From NCBI GenBank assembly GCA_037126765.1, contig JBBCBC010000007.1, positions 24,623,667 through 24,687,666 of the forward strand: a DNA stretch of 64,000 nt, written 5' to 3'. Shown piece after piece: positions 1-11,034 of the stretch. The first letter of the stretch is position 1; each line of letters starts with the position of its first letter. The stretch comes from Stenogyne calaminthoides (lineage: Eukaryota > Streptophyta > Magnoliopsida > Lamiales > Lamiaceae). The notes under the pieces are model-generated. The model ran no database searches. It was not told the origin of the DNA and saw nothing but the letters and a program-made list of their open reading frames with translations. Both the position numbers and the translations under genes were made by a program.

Positions 1-890
1 GTTTGTCTAGTTTCTCTGATTTGCCCAACCACTGTACTATCCTCCTCAGCTTCTTCTTCTGTAGTCTCCTCCTGAGACTCAGTAACTTTCTCTTTCTTTT
101 TCCTCAATGTCTTCTTAGTGGGCTTGAACATGATTTTCGATCTTGGAAAATATGTTGAATCAGCAAATATGTCCTCCTCTTCTCTGCACGTTTCCAAGAT
201 AAAAGCAATCTTGGTTGCATGTAGGATTTTTCCTTTAATCACTACACTGCCATTCACCTTTTGAATATGTTTGGCTTGATCACTGATCACTTTTATCAGG
301 TAATTCAACCAATTAAATGCCCTAGAAGGTGAATCTTCAATTGTCGCCATTAGCCTCAACTTAGGCTTGCTTATTTGTTCGAAACTACCAAACCCACTCA
401 TAATGCATTTGCTCACAATATCTAAGGGGACTCAATATTTAGCTTTCAAATGCTTCTTATTCAAAGTAGCTTCAAACTTAACCGGATGCTCAGCAATTTG
501 ATCCAGATATTCCTGTTCCCTACCCACCATATACATAGTAGGGTCCTTCCCTCTATCATTTAACTCATATATGGCATTCAGATTCTTAGGAATAATGTAC
601 AATTCCCTAACAAAATCCACATATTTCTCCGACCTCTCTAGATGCGATACTGTGATCTTAGATTCTATGCAATTTTCATCATCTAATTGCATATTGGCAA
701 CAAATTCTATTACCTCTTTGGCATATTCGCCGTCTGGTTGATTTGCGACCAAGCTGGTAAGCTTTGCCATTCGGAGCATGTGTAACGCCTCCTCCTCATG
801 AGCAGCATTTGATGTGCTTTCCAGCGAAACAACATTCTCGTACCAAGGTTTGTTGGTAACGACAAGTTTGTGGTAGACAGTGAGCATCAT
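1..890 (-). pseudogene. Extra 3' ORF of Copia A (accessory protein of unknown function), partial
   Basis: The frame starts at ATG 890 and encodes 152 residues to a TGA at 432-434. The same frame then continues open to base 1, so one in-frame stop divides a longer protein whose end is outside the window. The second half becomes rich in Lys and Glu. The ORF lies after RNase H on the same strand, the position of the env-like or accessory ORF of Sireviruses. It matches in place, and loosely in pattern (EALEFL/EALHML-like stretch), the start of the extra ORF of Copia D (49880). I see no membrane segment, so an envelope role is not supported. It could belong to the plant 'putative transposon protein' families, which only a profile search would decide. 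Confidence 0.6.
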
Positions 891-1001
891 TTTGGTGAAT
901 TTTGTGAAGGATTTTTGGAAAGTGAAGAATTTTTTAGTAATCGGAGATATTTGTGAAGATGAAGGTTTTTGAAATGGTTTGAATGAATTCTTTGTAGAGG
1001 G

Positions 1002-1009
1002 TATATAAC
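1002..1009 (-). promoter_or_regulatory. Putative TATA box for the extra 3' ORF of Copia A
   Basis: TTATATAC on the minus strand lies about 112 nt upstream of the ATG at 890 and is followed by a pyrimidine- and A-rich leader without other long ORFs. The equivalent ORFs in Copia B and D also have a TATA motif at this place (31573-31580, 50224-50231), so this is more than a chance match, although promoter activity is inferred. Confidence 0.45.
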
Positions 1010-1471
1010 TTGATTCTTGGAAAAATCGCGTGGATCAAGAAATTCGATGGTCAAGATCAAAATAGGCTAAAAATGGGTATTTGAAAAGACGATTTTGCAA
1101 GTACTGGCCGCCAATTTATCCTTATTGGTGACTAGTGAACAGTGATTCTGCAGACTGTTGACTTTTCCTCGAGAATTTCAAACGTCCCGCCCATTTATTT
1201 CTTCGAGTGTTTTATCATTTATGTCTAATAATTTCTGAGTTTCGGTTAGACAATAAATGAGGTGCATGAGTAAATAACTTCTTCGGACTAAGTTTAAACA
1301 TCAGTCTTACTGAGTTTTGACCTTGATAAAATGTCAATATAAAACTGAGTACTGAACTTCAGGATTACTGAGTTTCCCTACACTCAGTGATATCCTTATT
1401 TTATCCTGAGTTTTTCAGTGACACCTGAAAAACTTCATGCATCTGAAAACCTTCAATTTTTCAGATTCTAT
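1010..1471 (-). other. Non-coding spacer between RNase H and extra ORF of Copia A
   Basis: No coding signal was found. The part 1240-1440 is enriched in the words CTGAG, ACTGAG and TTCAG, the same words that make up the tandem repeats in the LTR of this element (20256-20359). The small antisense unit found here in Copia B and D is absent: the spacer is only about 460 bp. Confidence 0.5.
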
Positions 1472-1909
1472 TTATTCACCTGGATCCAACATACCTAATT
1501 CAACTAATAGTTCCTGAAATCTTGATTCAGCCAAAGGTTTAGTCAAGATGTCAGCTCTCTGTTTATCAGTATGAATTTTCTCTATTCTGATATCCTTCTT
1601 CTCAACATGATCTCTGATGAAGTGATGTCTGATATCAACATGCTTACATCTGGTGTGCAATACTGGATTTTGTGTAATAGTAATTGCACTATTATTATCA
1701 CAAAATATAGGTACTTCATTGGCAATAATCTTATAATCCCTCAATTGTTGTCTGAGCCAAAGAATCTGTGCACAACAGCTTCCTGCAGCCATGTATTCAG
1801 CTTCAGTAGTACTGGTTGCTACTGAGGTCTGTTTATTTGAAAACCATGATATCAGTTTACTTCCAAGAAATTGACAAGTCCCTGTAGTTGATTTCCTGTC
1901 AATTCTACA
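1472..1909 (-). pseudogene. Copia A RNase H domain
   Basis: Reading down from 1909, the frame has the Copia signature KSTTGTCQFLG, then ATSTTEAEYMAA with the catalytic Glu, then CDNNSAI with the catalytic Asp, and HTRCKHVDIRHHFIRD near the C terminus, ending in ADILTKPL and a stop at 1472. RNase H removes the RNA strand of the RNA:DNA hybrid in the cytoplasmic capsid. A stop just after DADYG at 1910 separates it from the RT, although the two domains are one polyprotein in intact elements. Residues at the active-site positions look intact, so the damage is recent or minor. Confidence 0.88.
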
Positions 1910-2860
1910 TCAACCATAATCAGCATCTGAATAACCAGTTAATTCAAGGTTATCATCAGCTGGATACCATAATCCTCTATTTACTGTGCCTTTAAGATAT
2001 TTCAGAATCTTTTTAGGAGCCTCCATGTGACTAGCCTTAGGATTAGCTTGGTACCTTGCGCATATCCCAACAGCAAAGGTAATATCAGGCCTGCTTGCTG
2101 TGAGATATAGTAGTGATCCAATGATCCCTCTATAATCAGTATGATTTACTGATTTGCCTTCAGGATCAGGATCCATCTTGTAGTTATTATTCATGGGAAT
2201 TCTAACTGCATTGCAATTCTGTACACAATACTTAGCAATAAGATCTTTGGTGTACTTTGCTTGATTGATGAATATTCCTTCCTTTGTCTGTTTCACCTGA
2301 AGTCCAATAAAGAAATTCATCTCCCCCATCATAGACATCTCAAACTTTCCTTTCATCAGAGCTGAGAACTTTTCACACATCTGATGGTTTGGAGATCCAA
2401 ATATGATGTCATCCACATAAATATGAACTAGTAGGATATCTTTCCCATCTTCTATCCTGAACAAAGTTTTATCAACTGTTCCTTTGATAAAGCCATGGTC
2501 AGTGAGAATTTGAGAAAGAGTATCATACCATGCTCTGGGTGCTTGCTTTAGACCATACAAGGATTTCCTGAGCCTGTAAACTTGGTCATTCTGACAAAAT
2601 CCTGGAGGTTGTTCCACATAAACCTCTTCCTTAAGCACACCATTCAGAAATGCACTTTTCACATCCATTTGATAGATTGTGAATTTCATGTGGGCAGCAT
2701 ATGCAAGAAACAATCTGATGGCTTCTAGTCTTGCAACAGGTGCAAATGTTTCATCATAGTCCAAGCCTTCTTCTTTGGTTCTAATCACATTGTGCCTCTT
2801 GGGTCTGTCCACTAGCTCCCAAACTTCATTCCTTGTAAACTGATTCAGTTCCTCTTGCAT
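1910..2860 (-). pseudogene. Copia A reverse transcriptase
   Basis: A 316-residue open stretch covers most of the RT domain (RVT_2 type). Landmarks in order are DETFAPVARLEAIR, YQMDVKSAFLNG (first catalytic Asp region), LYGLKQAPRAWY, YVDDIIFGS (the catalytic Asp pair, near base 2400), FEMSMMGEM, and LYLTASRPDI with the connection to RNase H. The ATG start is only the first Met of the open stretch: the domain continues upstream in another frame, past a likely frameshift near 2850. The motif set is that of the SIRE lineage. Confidence 0.92.
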
Positions 2861-3620
2861 AGCAATAATCCAGAATGAATCTTGAAGAGCTTCTTCAATC
2901 TCAGTGGCTTCTTTTTTAGAATGTTGAGAATGAACAAATCACTTTCTCCATGGAACCTTCTTGTTTTAACTCCTTCTGATATATCACCTACAACCTGACT
3001 TATAGGATGACTATCCAACCATTTTCTCCTAGATGTTCCCCCTTCAGTAGTATCCTCAACATCAGAAATGTTAGATTCAGGTATTTCATCAAATTCAGGG
3101 AACAACAGAAAAGGAGAGAGTGAATCATCTTCCTCAAGGGATATTCCATTCAGAACATTGTCATTTGTTCCCCCTTTGTTGATAGATTCAGAATTTGCCT
3201 CAGCTGTGACCACATCTTCATCGGCATTACATACCTGAGTCTGAACTGGTGTATGTTTAGATCGGTCAACTTCAGTGTGTTGGCTTTCTTTCAGTGGAGA
3301 ATTTCCATCCTGAGTCTTACCATCCTGAATATTTCCATCCTGAGCTTCTTTGTCTGAGTCTGATTCACTCCATTCATAGAAACTGATTGACTTCTTCTTT
3401 TCAGGTTCAGAGGATGTTTCAGTATTCTTCTTCAGGCTTAGTCTGGTGATTCGTTCTCCTGAGTCATGTTCCTATTTCTTCTGAACACAAGTAGATTCAT
3501 AAAAAACAACATGAGGTGTTTCTTCTACAATAAGAGTCCTACAGTTGTAAACTCTGAAGGCTTTATTGACTTCAGAATATCCTTAGAATATCCCTTCATC
3601 AGCTTTGCTATCAAAAGTTT
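2845..3620 (-). pseudogene. Copia A integrase-RT linker, degenerate
   Basis: This acidic, Ser-rich, low-complexity stretch (for example the 122-residue frame 2845-3213) joins integrase and RT in Copia polyproteins. It contains several frame changes. There is no catalytic motif, and the placement is by position between the two enzymes. Confidence 0.6.
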
Positions 3621-4573
3621 TCAACTGATCTTTACCATTATTGTGTATGAAACACTTGCAACCAAACACACGAAAGAAAGAAAAAGAGGCTTCCTTTCAT
3701 TCCACAGCTCATAAGGTGTTTTTCCTTGATACTTTGTCAGCATGGATCTGTTCTGAGAGTAGCGTGCAGTGTTGATAGCTTCAGCCCAAAATCTCTTAGG
3801 AATATCAGCTTCAGCAATCATTGTTCTTGCAGCTTCTTTCAGAGTCCTATTTCTTCTTTCAGCAACACCATTTTGTTGTGGGGTCCTTGCAGCTGATGTT
3901 TCATGAGCTATTCCATTTGCTGCACAATAATCAGATATAATATGGGTGATGAATTTAGTGCATTTATCTGATCTGATTTTGACCACACTCAGATTATTTT
4001 CAATACTGAGTCTTTTCAGTAATTCAGGTAGTTTTGTCTGAGTTTCTTTCTTATTGAGTAAGAATATGACCCATGTCTATCTAGAGTAGTCATCAACTAC
4101 CACGAGTGTATATTTCCTGCCATTAGTGCTTACAGGTGTTACTGGACCAAAGAGATCCATATGTAACAATTGTAGTATTCTGTCAGTAGAAACATCTACT
4201 TTGCTTTTGAATGATGCTCTGATTTGTTTTCTTTTTTGACAAGCATCACAAACATGATCTTTACTGAATACTTCATTTGGAACCCCCTCACAAGTGCTAA
4301 TCTTGCACGTTTGTTCAAGGTTTTGAAGTTTAAGTGATTCAGCCTTTTGTGCCACAACCAACTGGTATCAGTGGAACTTTTTGCAACCAAACATGTATCT
4401 TTAGGAGATAGTCTCCAATCAGCAAGATACACATTTCCTTTTCTAGTACCAGTCAGTAATATTTGTTGTGAAGCATTGCCTTTCACATAACATAAGTTGT
4501 TTGAGAACTCAACACTAAATCCTTTGTCACAGAATTGACTGATAGAAAACGGGTTATGCTTCAAACCAGACAC
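3621..4573 (-). pseudogene. Copia A integrase with GAG-pre-integrase region
   Basis: The frame 4573-4196 holds the pre-integrase part ending in WHKRLNHLNF, which gives the zinc-binding His pair. The Cys pair CDACQKRK is in the overlapping frame 4361-4077, so a frameshift near 4290 cuts the HHCC finger. The DDE core follows: HMDLFGPV (first Asp), VVVDDYSR, then KIRSDKCTKF where RSDNGTEF is usual (second Asp kept, neighbours changed), then NGVAERRNRTL (catalytic Glu) and FWAEA. A stop near 4075 separates two parts. The enzyme inserts the cDNA into the genome. Confidence 0.88.
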
Positions 4574-5304
4574 ATAAGAAACACCATGGGTATGAACAGA
4601 TTCAACTTCAAGAGTCCCATATCCTTCTGTCTGTCCTTTGGCATTGTCTCCAAAAGTAATCTAAGGGCCTTTTTGCTCAACCTAGTCAGTGAGTAATTGC
4701 TTATATCCTGTCATATGTCTTGAACATCCACTGTCCAGATACCATGCAGCAGGAGCCAATTCATTTCCACTCACCAGGGCTATATTGTCTTCATTCAGCT
4801 CAGTGCCCTTTTCCTTTACCTGAAAAACAGATCAGTTCTTAGGTACCCATTTGGTGTAGGGTCCTACCAGGTTAGTTGTACCTTTTGGAACCCAAATCTG
4901 CCTGATAACTCTAATTACTTTAGAGTGGCTGATTTGTCTCCCATAAACATCTACATACACATTCACCACCCTAGGTGCCTTGGCAGTACCCTGTGTATGA
5001 GTGCCAGCCTTAGCATGAACATGAGCCTTAGAGTTCTTCTTGGGTTTAGGCCTTTTGTTCCAATGTCTTGGTTTTGGTGTAGCTGATCTCTGTATCTGCT
5101 GACTTGGGTTCAGGAAACCTTTACCCTAAGGCAAGTGGGGTTTAGGTCGCCTGTACTTAAATTGTGGTCTTTCAGTAATCTGAGGACTTGGTCTTTTCAG
5201 TTGAGAATATCTCTGCTGAGTGTTTCTCTTCTGAAAATTCCTCTGATGGTTCAGTGCAGATCTCTTCAGGTTGGTATTCTTAGCCTGAGGCTTTGAAGTA
5301 CTGC
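4574..5304 (-). pseudogene. Copia A protease region and gag-protease junction
   Basis: The minus strand reads WYLDSGCSRHMTG around 4710-4745: DSG is the aspartic protease active site, in the usual Copia context. Upstream (4850-5304) the frame is basic and rich in Gln, Arg and Pro, typical of the tail of a large Sirevirus gag, with a stop near 5130. The protease cuts the Gag-Pol polyprotein during particle maturation. The block is open apart from scattered stops. Confidence 0.8.
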
Positions 5305-7245
5305 CTAAAGATTTCCTACTGAGTGTTCAGGTTTTCTAGCCTTTTCCTGAATTTTGGACTTTCTTCCCTGACTCTTCAGTTTTTCTGAAACCATAGGCCC
5401 TTTACCCTTGTCCAAAACCCTGGGTTGTTCTTCAGTAAGAAGATTAGTACATGCCACTGGTTTAACAAAGACAGTCTTAGTGCTACTAGAAGCAGCATTC
5501 AGAAGACCGTGTGAGGTTCCCCCTGGATTATATCCCAATCCAGCCTTTATAGTTGCAGGTCTTTGATAACTCTGAATTTCATCTATTACTTTAGATGCAG
5601 AATTCAATAGAGCTAACTTTCTCTGCGCACAATCCTCACTTTTATTTAGAGTTTCATGCTTCTCAAAGAGGTCATTGAATTCATTTCTTATAAGCTGAAT
5701 CTCCTCAGTGGATTTTTCTAATTTTTCATTCAGGATTTTTATCACCTTCTCTTTTTCTGAGAGTTGTACTTTCAGAACATCCAGTTCATCAGTAGTTCCC
5801 ATAAATTGAGAAGTGATTTTAGCATTATTAGAGTCGTTCCACTTCAGATTCTTAGCAGTCAGTTCCTTGTTCTGCTCTTGAGTTTCTGTGAGCAGTTCTT
5901 GTAACACAGAATAGACCTTCATCAGATTCTCAAAAGAATCCATCAGGTCAAAGTTACTTGTTACAGTTGAACTTGAAAACTCAGGTGCTTGTGTAGGAGC
6001 AACAACAGAGATAGAAGAATTTACCTCCTCCATAGCAACAAGGCAGACATCATCACTGTCACTATCTGAGAATATTTCATCTGAAGAACTAGAGCCTTCT
6101 TCAGATTGTTCTTCTTCTTCAGCTATCATAGCCTTCTTGCTGGAGATTTTTCTATCTCTCTTGGCTTGTCTCTCCTTTCTTTCTTTGGCACTCAGCTCAG
6201 GACAATCATATTGGAAGTGACCCTTCTTTTGACAGTTATAACATCTGTTGGCATCATCATCCTGATCACTTTCCTCCTTGGTCTTGGAGTCTTTCTTTCT
6301 GGATGAGGATCCTTCATCCTTGTGGTCCTTCCTTTTCTCAGTGGATCTGTCCTCAGCCTCTGAGTTATTCCTGCTCTTGTACCTGTGATTCCTGTAATAT
6401 TTCTTATATTTTCCATATCTGCTATTTAGCCTTTCAAACCTTCTTGCCATCAGTACTAGCTTATCCTCCTGCTCATCCTGATTTTTGACAAGTGAGTTCT
6501 CAGACTCTTTAGATTTACAGGATTTCTCTTTGGCTCTGAAAGCCACATTCTTACTAGATGAAGAATCATCTTTGCTGTCAGATTTCTTAGTTTTCTTGTC
6601 AATCACAAACTCATAAGCTTTCAGTTCAGAGAAAACTTGTAGATATGGCATGGAATCAATATTTTTGGTGTTTTCAATCACCACATAATGTATATCCCAT
6701 TTCTTAGACAATCCTCTAAGAATTTTCAGTGCCACTTCTCTCTGTGGGTATCTTTTCCCAAGAGCATTCAGATAATTCATAATGCTAGTGAATCTGACTT
6801 CCAGTTTGTCAATGGATTCACCATCTTCCATTTCAAAGCTATCAAACTTTCCAATAGCAACATAAAGTTTATTCTCTTTAATATGATATGTTCCTTGACA
6901 CATAATAGCAAGTGTGTCCCATATTTCCTTGGCAGTTTCACAATGAGAGATCATCCCCATAACACCATCATCAATAGTGCTATATAGTGTATCTTTAGCA
7001 ATGTAGTCCAAATTCACTAACTTTCTCTCATCCGGAGTAAGTTGGTCATCGGGCATAGGAAATTCATCTCTGGGATCATTCCTCTCAGTATCAGTGATTC
7101 TGGGAATTACAACAATATATTTGAATGGTCCTTCAGGAACCACTCTCCACATTCTTTCATGTTTAGAATATAGATGAGGCTGCATTCTTAGTCTCCATAG
7201 GTCATAGCTCTCAACAGAGAACATAGGAAGTTTCTTAGAAGGTGT
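5305..7245 (-). pseudogene. Copia A gag (capsid/nucleocapsid), 5' end cut by Gypsy C
   Basis: A long open frame (about 646 codons of Copia origin) begins immediately left of the Gypsy LTR. Its first residues after the junction run into LPMFSVESYDLWRLRM, the conserved N-terminal gag motif; the dozen codons upstream in the same frame are Gypsy LTR, not gag. A CCHC zinc knuckle (CYNCQKKGHFQYDCP) lies near 6195-6245, preceded by a basic Arg/Lys region and followed by an acidic Ser/Glu/Asp stretch and a coiled-coil-like region. This long tail after the knuckle is a Sirevirus trait. Gag forms the cytoplasmic particle. The true start codon is lost or sits right of 18498. Confidence 0.9.
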
Positions 7246-7769
7246 TGTACCCGGTTTTGTTACCGGCGAATAACCAAACAATTTAGTAATGCTCCGATCA
7301 ATACAACGGCGAAAGCAATAAATGTCAAGTGATTTGATTACCTAGTTCGTCTTTAGAATAGACTACGTCTGGGGGCACCAAGCCAGGATTTATACTGTAT
7401 AATATATGCCTAGGGTGCTAAAAGTTTGATCCCTTACAACGTACACTACAAAGGATATTTATAGACATAAATCTAGGGCTACAACCTTAGTGGGCTTTCT
7501 CTCGTGGGCTGATCAGGGTTTCCTTCCTTGCTCCTCAAGTCGCGCTCACGGATATGCTTTCCCTGGATAAATCCCGAGAAATCCGCCTCACCATAACTGC
7601 CCGAATCTTGTCCATATATATCTCCAACCGAAGTTGTGATCACTTTGACCGTGACTTTCGGCTCTTTCAAGTCGCACCGCGACCTTCTTGTTATGTTAGG
7701 CCACAGGCTACCTCCCGAAACTCCAAAGCCGCCTCCCGTCCTGCCCCAGCTGGATAAAGTCGGATAACT
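7246..7769 (-). repeat. Gypsy C 3' LTR
   Basis: It aligns along its length with 17973-18498, beginning TGTACCCGGTTTTGTTACC and ending GTCGGATAAC. The last base differs (T here, A in the other copy). In element orientation this is the 3' LTR because it lies after integrase and the antisense genes. I could not identify a clear polypurine tract next to it. Confidence 0.9.
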
Positions 7770-8067
7770 CGCGAGCTCGCTTTGGGATCTTATCTTGAAT
7801 CATCGAAATTAGTTGACTTACAGGAAGTCGATCTTGGGATCTGTGCCCTAGTCAAGTCTCTGTCCTTGGGGAGTCGTAGAGTTGCCTAGGTCTCCCCAAC
7901 CGCCCTCAAGATGATGATTGCAATGATGGTTCGGTGAGACAAAGACGTTTTAAACCTCGAATTCACCCAATCGGCGATCGCGTGCTCCCTACGCACCACC
8001 CACGTCGTCCTAATTTCCGCGGGGGTCCCCAAGAATTCAAAACTTTACTTTTGACCCTTCGTCTCTT

Positions 8068-8075
8068 TATAAATA
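8068..8075 (+). promoter_or_regulatory. Antisense TATA box 1 in Gypsy C
   Basis: TATAAATA lies about 120 bp upstream of the ATG at 8192, with a pyrimidine-rich leader between. It is the first of two tandemly duplicated copies. Confidence 0.5.
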
Positions 8076-8465
8076 GGTCTAGGGTTCCTCCTCAAAAGCC
8101 TTCCTCTCTCTCGTCTCTCGAAACTCCGGCTTGAACTTTCCGGCTATTCTTTAGGCACTCGGAAGCTTTTTAGGTAACCATATTTCCCCAATTTCACATC
8201 AATGGCTTCCGATTCCCGATTTGCTCCCACGCCCCCTCCGTTCTGGTTTTTCACCTTCAATGATAATCTGTTCGATGGTTATCTACCGTCGTAATAACAC
8301 CTGACCACCGATCAAAACCCTCGACCGTTTCCTCGGCAATCGGATGATGAAGGGGCCGATCAATTTTGAGGGAGTTGGAAGACATTGTACCATCCACGCC
8401 GAACCCGATTTCCGCCAGGTCCCCAAGAATTCAAAACTTTGGACTTTTGACCCTTACGCCTCCCC

Positions 8466-8473
8466 TATAAATA
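8466..8473 (+). promoter_or_regulatory. Antisense TATA box 2 in Gypsy C
   Basis: TATAAATA lies about 140 bp upstream of the ATG at 8614 in the second copy of the duplicated unit. It is the most likely promoter of the antisense ORF. Confidence 0.55.
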
Positions 8474-8613
8474 GGTCTCGAGGTTCTTCCCTCAAAAGCC
8501 TTTCTTACGACTCTCGTCTCTCTAAACTCCGCCTCTATAACTTCTCCTAATGTACATTCTTGGGGCGACACTCGAAACTTTTCGACCTCACATATTTCCC
8601 CAATTTCACATCA

Positions 8614-10563
8614 ATGGCCGGGATCCGGTTCTGCTCCCACCCGCTCCCCCCTTGGAATCGAGTTCCTGGTTTTTTGGACCTTATTCTTTCCACGACTATC
8701 TTTGAGACGGGCGGGCTATATCGGTTGCCAAACCTAGGAGAAATATCTTTCGTGATGACACCTATTGCCCAAGCCGGCGGCTACAACGTCGTGCGACTTC
8801 GCCGGCGCAAGGAGCTCGTGAGTGGGATCCCTAACAAAGTCGATGGTTGGCACAAGAAGTGGTGGTTCGTTGGAGGGGCATGGGAGTCCGTGGACCCTTC
8901 AAGCACTTTGCCCATACATGTCCCGACAGATTATGTGAACGAGTAGAACACGGTAAATCTCATATTCTTGATTCCAAAGTCGTACTGATCTAATTCTCAT
9001 TTTCTTTTGCAGTGTTCATGCCTCGAAAATCCGACCTGTATTGGGACTTTTTGGAGGCTTTCAAACTAGTCCGTGATACCCTTCCGAGCTATCGGGACGT
9101 TAACGCCCTGAACTCCGAGCTCGACCGTCTCAAAGCCGGCTTATACACTTACCCGCGTCATCTGAAGATCCCTTGTAAGATTCCTTACTCCGTGCTTATT
9201 ACATCTTTCGATATCGACCTAACTGGTTGGCTTCTCACATTCTGCGAGTTCTAACACCCGGTTTACTTCACAAGCTACATCATGGCCTCCGGGAAATCCC
9301 TCCGCCGACCTCTGAAACCGCCCCCAAAAGTCTCCCACCGAGGTCATCCTCCGTGTTCGGTCCCCACTTCCCTCTGGGGGACAAAGGCACAGAGATGAGA
9401 GACTCCATGACCTCCACACGGGATGATCGGAGGAGATCTCAACGAACATATCAATGGAGGAAAGATCGGGTCCGCCCCATCCGATTCTTGACTCCCTCCA
9501 CCCGCCTCTCATGACTACTAGCCGGAGGAGAATCGTAGTCGAAGATGATGTCTCCTTCTTAGGCTGGGAGATGGGGTGAGCTATATTTTTCTCCATCCTC
9601 TTTTTTTTTCAACATGAATCCTCACATGATTCGGACCTTTACTGACCAAAATCAGCCCGTCGACTTTTGCCCCTAGGTGGTTAGCTTCCTCAGAGTCCCC
9701 TTGAGAAATATCTTTATTTCGTGATGACAACATTGCCCAAGCCGGCCGGGCCGAAAAATGACGGGCGTCGTACTCGCCATGGTCCACACTCTCAAGGAGC
9801 TTTTTATTTGGAGAGGACCCCCCAAGTCAAAACCCGATGGTTCTCCGTGAGTCCCAAAGTGGTGGTTCGTTGAGACTCGAAGGGTTAGAGAAAGCCAATG
9901 GGGAGCATGGAGAATCTCGACCCTCAAGGGTCGCCTTTGGTCGAGATAGAGGCGTGCTAGCCGAGGAGAAGTGGGCCCGGCGAGACCATTGAAGATGAAG
10001 TCCAAAGATGATCCAAAAAAAGAGGGCGGCCGAGGTGGAGGCCGATCTGGGGGAGGAGCTGGCCAGGGCCACAGGGGAGATGGACACTAGGGAGGCCCAG
10101 TTCAAGGTCACCGAAGAGATGAACGCTAATTTCACGTATGTGATGGCCTTTGCGGGCGCCATCTGAATATGTCACCAGGCGAACCCTTCCGGCGACCTTA
10201 CTGGGCTAGTCTCTGATCTCAAGGAGTATGTCCGGGATAACCCTCTGGCCCCCGATGTTCTATTGGACATCCAAGATTTGGAGGATATGGGCATCGATCT
10301 CTCCTTCTTTCCCGATCCCCGGTAAATCGTGTGCCCTCTCCCCGGCTCCCCGCTGGTTGACCTCCCGGATGCCACATCTTTCGAGCCCTTGGCGAAGAAA
10401 TTAACGAGCTCGGTTGTTCCTCCAACTGTTGACATTCCTGTCGAGCCCATCATGGAGAGAGTCTTAAGCCCTGAAGCCGATCCACCGGTGGTTACGCAGC
10501 AGGAGACTCCTTTCGGGATGGTCATTACCCCGACCTCGACTTCCCCAACTGAGAAGGACTGAG
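8614..10563 (+). pseudogene. Antisense accessory gene of Gypsy C (Tat-type, putative gypsy-type transposon domain)
   Basis: On the strand opposite to gag-pol, a frame from ATG 8614 runs to 8945 and includes GWHKKWWFVGGAWE, which fits the W-K-x-x-F-F-F-V pattern of the antisense ORF of Tat elements (my recall of the 'putative gypsy type transposon' family). A likely intron follows: donor CACG|GTAAAT near 8952, acceptor TTTTGCAG at about 9012. Exon 2 runs to about 9174, where CTT|GTAAGATT resembles a second donor. Farther on (9990-10160) lies an acidic coiled-coil-like segment, and the last frame, 10329-10562, is Pro-rich. A stop lies just before the first donor, with more frameshifts between 9300 and 9990. 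Function unknown; the protein has no visible enzyme motif. Confidence 0.6.
9705..9870 (+). repeat. Degenerate second copy of part of antisense exon 1
   Basis: The order GAGAAATATCTTT, CGTGATGACA, ATTGCCCAAGCCGGC, AAGGAGCT and AAGTGGTGGTTCGTTG repeats that of 8741-8880, about 0.96 kb downstream. It shows an internal duplication or gene-conversion patchwork in the antisense gene. Confidence 0.65.
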
Positions 10564-10599
10564 ATCGCAACTCTACTTTTTTTTTTGTTTTCCGTTGTA

Positions 10600-10680
10600 C
10601 TAGCCTTCGGGCTTTTGGTTTATGATGTGTTTCTCCCGACCTTTGGGTCTTCTATTAATGGAAGTTATTTTATGTTTTGG
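10600..10680 (+). terminator. Putative 3'-end (polyadenylation-type) region of the antisense gene
   Basis: After the stop at 10561 come CTTCGGGCTTTT and CCTTTGGGTCTTCTATTAATGGA followed by a T/A-rich run. Closely similar words occur after three other antisense units in this window (11711-11770, 33017-33100, 51655-51770), which suggests a common 3'-end signal. Confidence 0.4.
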
Positions 10681-11034
10681 TCTGGTGCTTATCTTACTAT
10701 GTAAAATAAACTCCTATATTTCATCCCCCTCAAGTCGAGGTCGCTAGCTCATCTTGGGGCCTTGAATTGAACTCGTACAACTTATCAACTTCTGGCAGGT
10801 CGGACTCGGAAAATGTGCCTACGCCGACATCTCCTTCTTGGGGAGGCAAAACGTTGTCTCAATTTTCCGAATCGGTGTGACGGTTTATAGATCCGCAATA
10901 ATGGCCTGGGTATTAGGTGGTACCGGGCACCATAAATTGGCCCAACCAAAAGTCGACGCGCCCCACGTGTGCCGCCGGTTTTTCTGTGGGGCCCTCGAGA
11001 GTTGGAAACTGCAACTTGACCCCCACCCTCCATC

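Larger units (their letters stand above)
7985..8660 (+). repeat. Diverged tandem duplication (about 400 bp unit) carrying a TATA box and start region
   Basis: Two blocks share, in the same order, CCCCAAGAATTCAAAACTTT, a TATAAATAGGTCT box (8068, 8466; 398 bp apart), CCTCAAAAGCC, TCGTCTCTC..AAACTCC, and TTTCCCCAATTTCACATCAATGG ending in an ATG (8192, 8614). The unit therefore duplicates a promoter, leader and start codon on the plus strand, antisense to the element. The first copy opens a frame that stops after about 30 codons; the second leads into the longer ORF. Confidence 0.75.

Noticed and set aside
9219..10570. Minus-strand ORFs across the Gypsy C antisense region
   Set aside because: GC-rich shadow frames of the plus-strand antisense gene; no family resemblance and no similarity to gag-pol continuing past integrase.
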